The translations under genes were made by a program, and so were the position numbers. Positions 53,201-59,200 of a stretch of DNA of 64,000 bases are shown here, one piece after another; positions within the stretch are counted from its first letter, which is position 1; every line of letters begins with the position of its first letter. Below the pieces are notes generated by a model that saw only the letters and a program-made list of their open reading frames with translations, was not told the origin of the DNA and ran no database searches. This DNA comes from Bolinopsis microptera (Eukaryota > Ctenophora > Tentaculata > Lobata > Bolinopsidae): assembly GCF_026151205.1 (NCBI RefSeq), contig NC_087073.1, forward strand, positions 14,217,837-14,281,836, read 5' to 3'.

Positions 53201-56200
53201 GGGCACGAGGTTGGTGGACATTCGATAACATGTAGAGCCCAGGTTCAAGATTATATTGGTGAATCTGTTTTTATGCCAGTATGATAGGGAAGACTGCTGA
53301 AAAAGGAACTTTAAAAAGAGCTATGTTAAGCAAAAAATCAGCATTACCATGTGCAATGTGCATTACCAGTACTCCAGCATTACCAGTGATCTGGGGGCCA
53401 ATATTTTGGGGCAGTAGGACTGAAAACTTACAAACTTGCTTGCTGAACACAATTAGTAGCGAAACCAGATATTGCTAAATCTAGAGATATTGCTGGAGAT
53501 ATATCTATATCTAACTTCTATAGAAGTTATTAACCTGATTGATGATACTAACGAAGAGCCAATTTAACCCAAGAGTACGAATGCCCTTGTCTCTGAGGCC
53601 CAAAGTCATTGTGATTTGCGGCTCATGATCGATAAGGCCCACTGTCACTCAGGCGTGAGGTTCTGGGGCACATCACCTGAGCTTCAAATGGATCGGAAGT
53701 TTTACTCAACGTTCAATACTGGTTAAAGATGTCCAACTAACCGTTGAAAAGATGTATGTGAGTCAAGAGTTCAAGTAATTATCAAATATTTATCTCGGCC
53801 ACTGCACCCAGTTCCTGACATTTCAGGGTTTGTGACCCCTATTGCCTATGTCAGGTGCTGAAGGATTGTATCAAAACCATACAATAGCATATAAAGCCCT
53901 ATCGATAGCCACAAACCGCATCTTGAAAATTGCAACGTGAAAATTTGCAACAAAAAGACAAAACGAATTACCAAATTTGTATTGGTGTAGCAAAAATTAC
54001 CGATTTTTGCTAATATCTCTACAAATAAGCATTTTAGAGCATATAATGATTCATAAGTCTTATATAAGTATATATGCAGTATCACAGAAGTTTCTACGAC
54101 ATTTATAGTTCGAGATACAAAAATAATCCGGTAATTCAGGCTGCGATGAGCCAAAAAACAGTTTTTCGTGAATATCTTTAAAACCATGCACTTGAGACCT
54201 TATATTGCTTCATAACTTGTATATAAATAAGGCTATTGCGGTTATTTTAAGCCAATATTCAAGTCTCTAAGTCTTTTAGAAGCCGAGATACAAAAATCCC
54301 AAATTTGCGACTGAGGGCAATTTAGAAATTTCGCCCTGTAGGACTGGGACTAGCGATACAAAATTTGCCCCTCGGTGATTTGAGTTACCAATGACCTATT
54401 TAACCCGATTCAGTAGCAAAAAACTCTATGCAGCGAAGTGCACACTCAACCCCTGCCTGCTACTGGAGTAAATCATTTTGTAATGTATATTGGTGATTTA
54501 TTCAATTTTGGTCTGATTTAGCTTAACAATAACTCTCCCAGGTGGATATCTATACATGGAAGCCTCCAACCCCCAGCCAGGATCAAAGACCGTCCTGAAC
54601 AGTCCCTACTTCCACAGCTCTGGTCCCGAATGTACCTTCAGATTCTGGTATCACATGTACGGAGCCAATGTTGACAAGATCGAGCTGGCCATCACTCATG
54701 ACACTGAGAGAGTCTGGAGAAGTCCTTATGATACTCTCTGGAGTATGCAAGGTATGTTCACATTAACCTGGTTTTGTGTTTTCACAAATTCCGTGGTTAC
54801 TGGTTAACATCTACGGGTTTCCTAGTTTGTCCTTGATCTACAATCTTCTTGTCAAACAGCTATCCTAGTAGCTGGCAAAATTCTTTGTAATAATTTTTTT
54901 AAATGTATCAGGAGATCATAATGACACGTGGATGATGGGAGAAGTCAAGATAGGAGCCAGAAAAGAGTTCCGACTCCACTTCATCGGCTACGTAGGAGTA
55001 AGCTATGACGGGGATATCGCTATTGATGACCTTGAGTTCCTGAACTGTGCTGGTTCTGGTCTGATCGGCGATCTGGACTGTGACTTTGAGTTCGGTAACT
55101 GCGGATACGCTCAGCCGTTCTACACAGAGAAGCTGGATTGGATGTGGATGCAGGGGGCTAACAGTGGGTACACTGCTCCGGATACTGACCATAGCACTGA
55201 GTCAACACTGGGTTAGTGTCTTCACACCACCTTTAAACCTTTAGTTAGCCAGCAGTAACGCCCTCAAAACTTCTGAAATTCACCCTTCTTAACTGAAAAC
55301 CATCTACAATAACATTTAAAATAAAATCACGTGACACTCCCCAATACACACAGGACACTACATGTACCTGGAGTCTGGTAACAACAGTGCTGCTACCACT
55401 GCTCTCCTAGAGGGACCCTGGATCACTACTCAAGCTCCTGACTGTACTCTTATCTTCTACTATCACATGAACGGTAAGGTTTAATATTGGATACTATCGG
55501 AGAGGGTCTAATCGAATTGTGATCCTGCTAGAATAGAGATTTGGAGAAAATTTAAGTTGCCAATTCGTATCATTATGGGCATTCGGCAAGCACAAAAACG
55601 TTTGATTTTCCAGGCCAGAATATCGGAGGCCTGAACGTGAAAGTTCGTGAGATTGGAACAAACACCACAAAGACATTATGGACGGTGAATGGTAGTGCTA
55701 ACGCTACTGCTAGCAGCTGGGCTAAAGCTCTTGTTAATGTCGGAGAACGCAGTCTCTTTAGAGTGAGTACATTTTCTATTTCAATTGCTTTGGTGTGTAA
55801 CTTTGGAGATCGAAATTAAAGTGGTACTTCATGCGGTACACTTATACATTTCCCAGTTTTGATGTCAAGTATTTTAATTTGTATTCAATACAGGTTGAGA
55901 TCGAAGGAGTAGCAAATGCTGGTTACTTAGGTGATGTTGCTATTGACGACATCGAATGGAATCCGCGTTGCCAAGCAAAGAAACTCTGTGATGACGATCA
56001 GTACAGCTGCAGAGATCCCAAGTGTATACCTTCTTTCTTGGAATGTAACTTCTACGATGACTGTGCCTCGGGTTCAGACGAACATCACTGTGGTAAGTTT
56101 CTCAATAAATCAAAATAGCTGATTATCGTACTTAAAACCATTGTGTATTCTGTGTAAAATTATCTTTATCCCGGTTACTGCGACAAGTAAAAATGCTCTT

Positions 56201-59200
56201 ATTAGGGAAAGGAGTTTACTCGACGTTTCAATGTAATTACATCGTATTCATGATCTCAAATTATTTATTATATAGTAGTGTTGAAAGTATTAAAACCATT
56301 GTGATCGACCAGATTAAGTGCATTTCTTTGTTTTTCAGTTCACTGATCTTGCCCACCCTCAGGTCATTGTGACTTTGGTAACACTGGTTTCGGTATGTGT
56401 GGCTGGGTTAATGTACCCCAGGAGCACATGAAGTGGTACTTAGAGGACGAATACTACATGCAGGTACTTCTAGCTGGAAAATAAGGAGTATGCTGGCAAT
56501 ATTGAGTCTTCGTGTTTAATATGTATTTCTCTTGTGTGCCCCTGTAGCTGTTCTCAATGTTTTGTTAGAAAATACTCGCCTGACTTGTATCTGAATGTTC
56601 CACCTCTTTAACTGTTCCACCTCAGGTTACAACTATAAACTGGTACTATGGAACTGGGGACGCTATTTTGGAGTCTCCTCTGCTTCACTACTCTAACTCA
56701 ACCTGTCAGATGAAGTTCAAGTACCAAGTCTATCAGGGCACCATCACCGTACGTCATTTAATGCTTCTTTTCTGATGTTCATTTTTATTAACTCATAAGG
56801 CTACACAGTTCCTAGAAATCATTTTCGTCCCTGTAATATATTATATCTTAAATTATTATTTTTCCTTCTATTCGGATAATCTAACCACCCTTTCTATCAG
56901 GCCAACATGCTACTAGAAAACGGTACAACAGTTCTTCTTTCCAAAGTATACTCTACCTACGATCTAGACTGGCACATGGTCACTGTAGATATCGGAGCTC
57001 ATGATGCTTTCAAGATACAATTCATCGGAACTCCTACCTATCTTTACTGGGGAATGACTGCTATTGATGATATAGCCTTCATGAACTGTGATATAGGCAA
57101 GTCTATTTTTAGTATCAGTTTTTAATTTCTAATACAAACTAGGGTTTGAATACTATTTTTATCGGAGATTAGTAACAGCAGAACAGTTTCCATTTTACAT
57201 TGTTTTAAAGAATGCAACGTCCCTTCTAACACCCTCGCCATCATCTACAGGACCAGAGGCACCAGTGAAGATCACCACCTACCCTACGGATGCTAACGTG
57301 CCACCCTATGTTGATGTTATGTTCAACTGCACCGCTACCGGCAATCCACCTCCTAAAATTACCTGGACACAAAACGGACGTAGTCTACCTGATGATCCGA
57401 GGTTAGGGTTCAGTCACCATCTTCAGTTCGGCGGACAGCCTTATTTTAATGTTATTTAGTTAACTGTATAAACTGAACAGTTTGAACTAAGTTTTTTTGA
57501 ATCTTGCATTTGTCTTGTCCTCATTTGATATGCTACTCGGATAATAAAGTTACATTACTGATGGCGTTGTTGTTCCAGGTTCAAGGTATCAGACCAAGGA
57601 TTGTTGATACAGAATGCTGATGTAACTGACAATGCTGTGTACAAGTGCGAGGCTAGCAGTCAAGTCAGTCACGAGTCTGCCAGCGCTACTCTATACGTAG
57701 ATGGTGAGGAGACATTATTGCTTAGATAATTAGTGTTTGGAGCTTTTGTAACATCTGTAGTGAAGTGTGGTTGTTCTTTTTTCTGCTTCGATAAATTTGT
57801 ATCCTAAACTTTATGGTATTCTCAATACTTGAGAGGCTAACCTTACAATTTCTATCAGCAAGCAGCTGTGACTTTGAAGCTGGAACCTGCAACTGGTTGG
57901 ACTGGGTCGGTAACGACGATTTCAACTGGACTATTGGCGCTGGGCCAACTGCTTCGGGCAGCACAGGACCTCCTAACGATCATACCTACGGAACAGGTAC
58001 ACATTTGAATGTTTAACCATCCGATGCCTCACTATTATAGTGCAATCTATGATGAGATGTTTTTCAAAGATATGTCGATGCCATTATTTTAACAGATTAC
58101 CTTCCTCTCAGGAGCTGGTCACTACATCTACACTGAAACCAGCCCGCCGGTAGTTAAGGGTCACCAGGCCATCATTGAGAGTATGTGGTACAATCCTATT
58201 GGCAGAATGATGTATACCAAGTTTACTTTCTGGTATCACATGTACGGTGCTACCACCGGTTCTCTCGAGGTAAACCTGGTTATAATCTTTAGATATTTGG
58301 GTTTTTCCTTTCTTACTTTCTTAGATTGTCTAATTCTGTCATGGGTATTTTTGCATGTTTTTAATCTCTGATGTTTTCAGTTGGTGATGGTAGATCAGAA
58401 TACCAAGACAACAAGTCTGTGGAAAGTTAACGGTAACCAAGGTGACCAATGGCAGCAAGGTTCAGTCGACGTCATGGCGTCTGCTTTCAAGCTGCAGTTT
58501 ATAAGTGTTGCTGGCAACGGTCGTCTAGGTGATATGGCTCTGGACGACTTCCAGTTCTTACCAAAAGTTATGCCATCCTGCCGACACAGCGAGTTTACCT
58601 GTGAAAACAACGGAAACTGCATAAAACCCACCAAAGTGTGCGATTTCCACAGTGACTGTCCTCTCAAATCTGACGAAGTCAGATGCGGTCAGTACAATTT
58701 AACTCTTAACTTATAAGATTTGAATTTTATCAACTCTCAGAATTGAATAGAAATTCGGGAATGTTTATAGTTAATAATAATGTTTTTCTGTTACAGGAAC
58801 ATGTGACTTTGAGCGATGGGTGACCTGTGGTTGGAACCAGGTGGAAGGTGATGACTTTGACTGGATCAGACAGAGAGGAAACACCGCCTCTTATGGAACT
58901 GGACCCGGTGTTGATGCTACCTCCGGAAGTGACCTAGGTACTTAGCGTCCCTCGTTTATTATTATCACAAAGCTATAACACACTCATTTACCTCTATTCG
59001 TGGATATTTTCTAAATATGTACCGGTGTTCACAAAGATATTAACCTGTCTTGTACCTCAGGTCACTACATGTATGTGGAAGCATCGTACCCGCGAGTGAA
59101 GGGAGATGTTACCAAGCTGAGAAGTCCTACTTTCCCAATGTCTGGATACAACTGTCAGATGCAGATAGCTTATCATATGAGAGGGTATCACATTGGTACT

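Noticed and set aside
51972..54187. Mirror-image open frames inside the 2.8 kb element
   Set aside because: The same arm sequence read on opposite strands; no domain and many stops.
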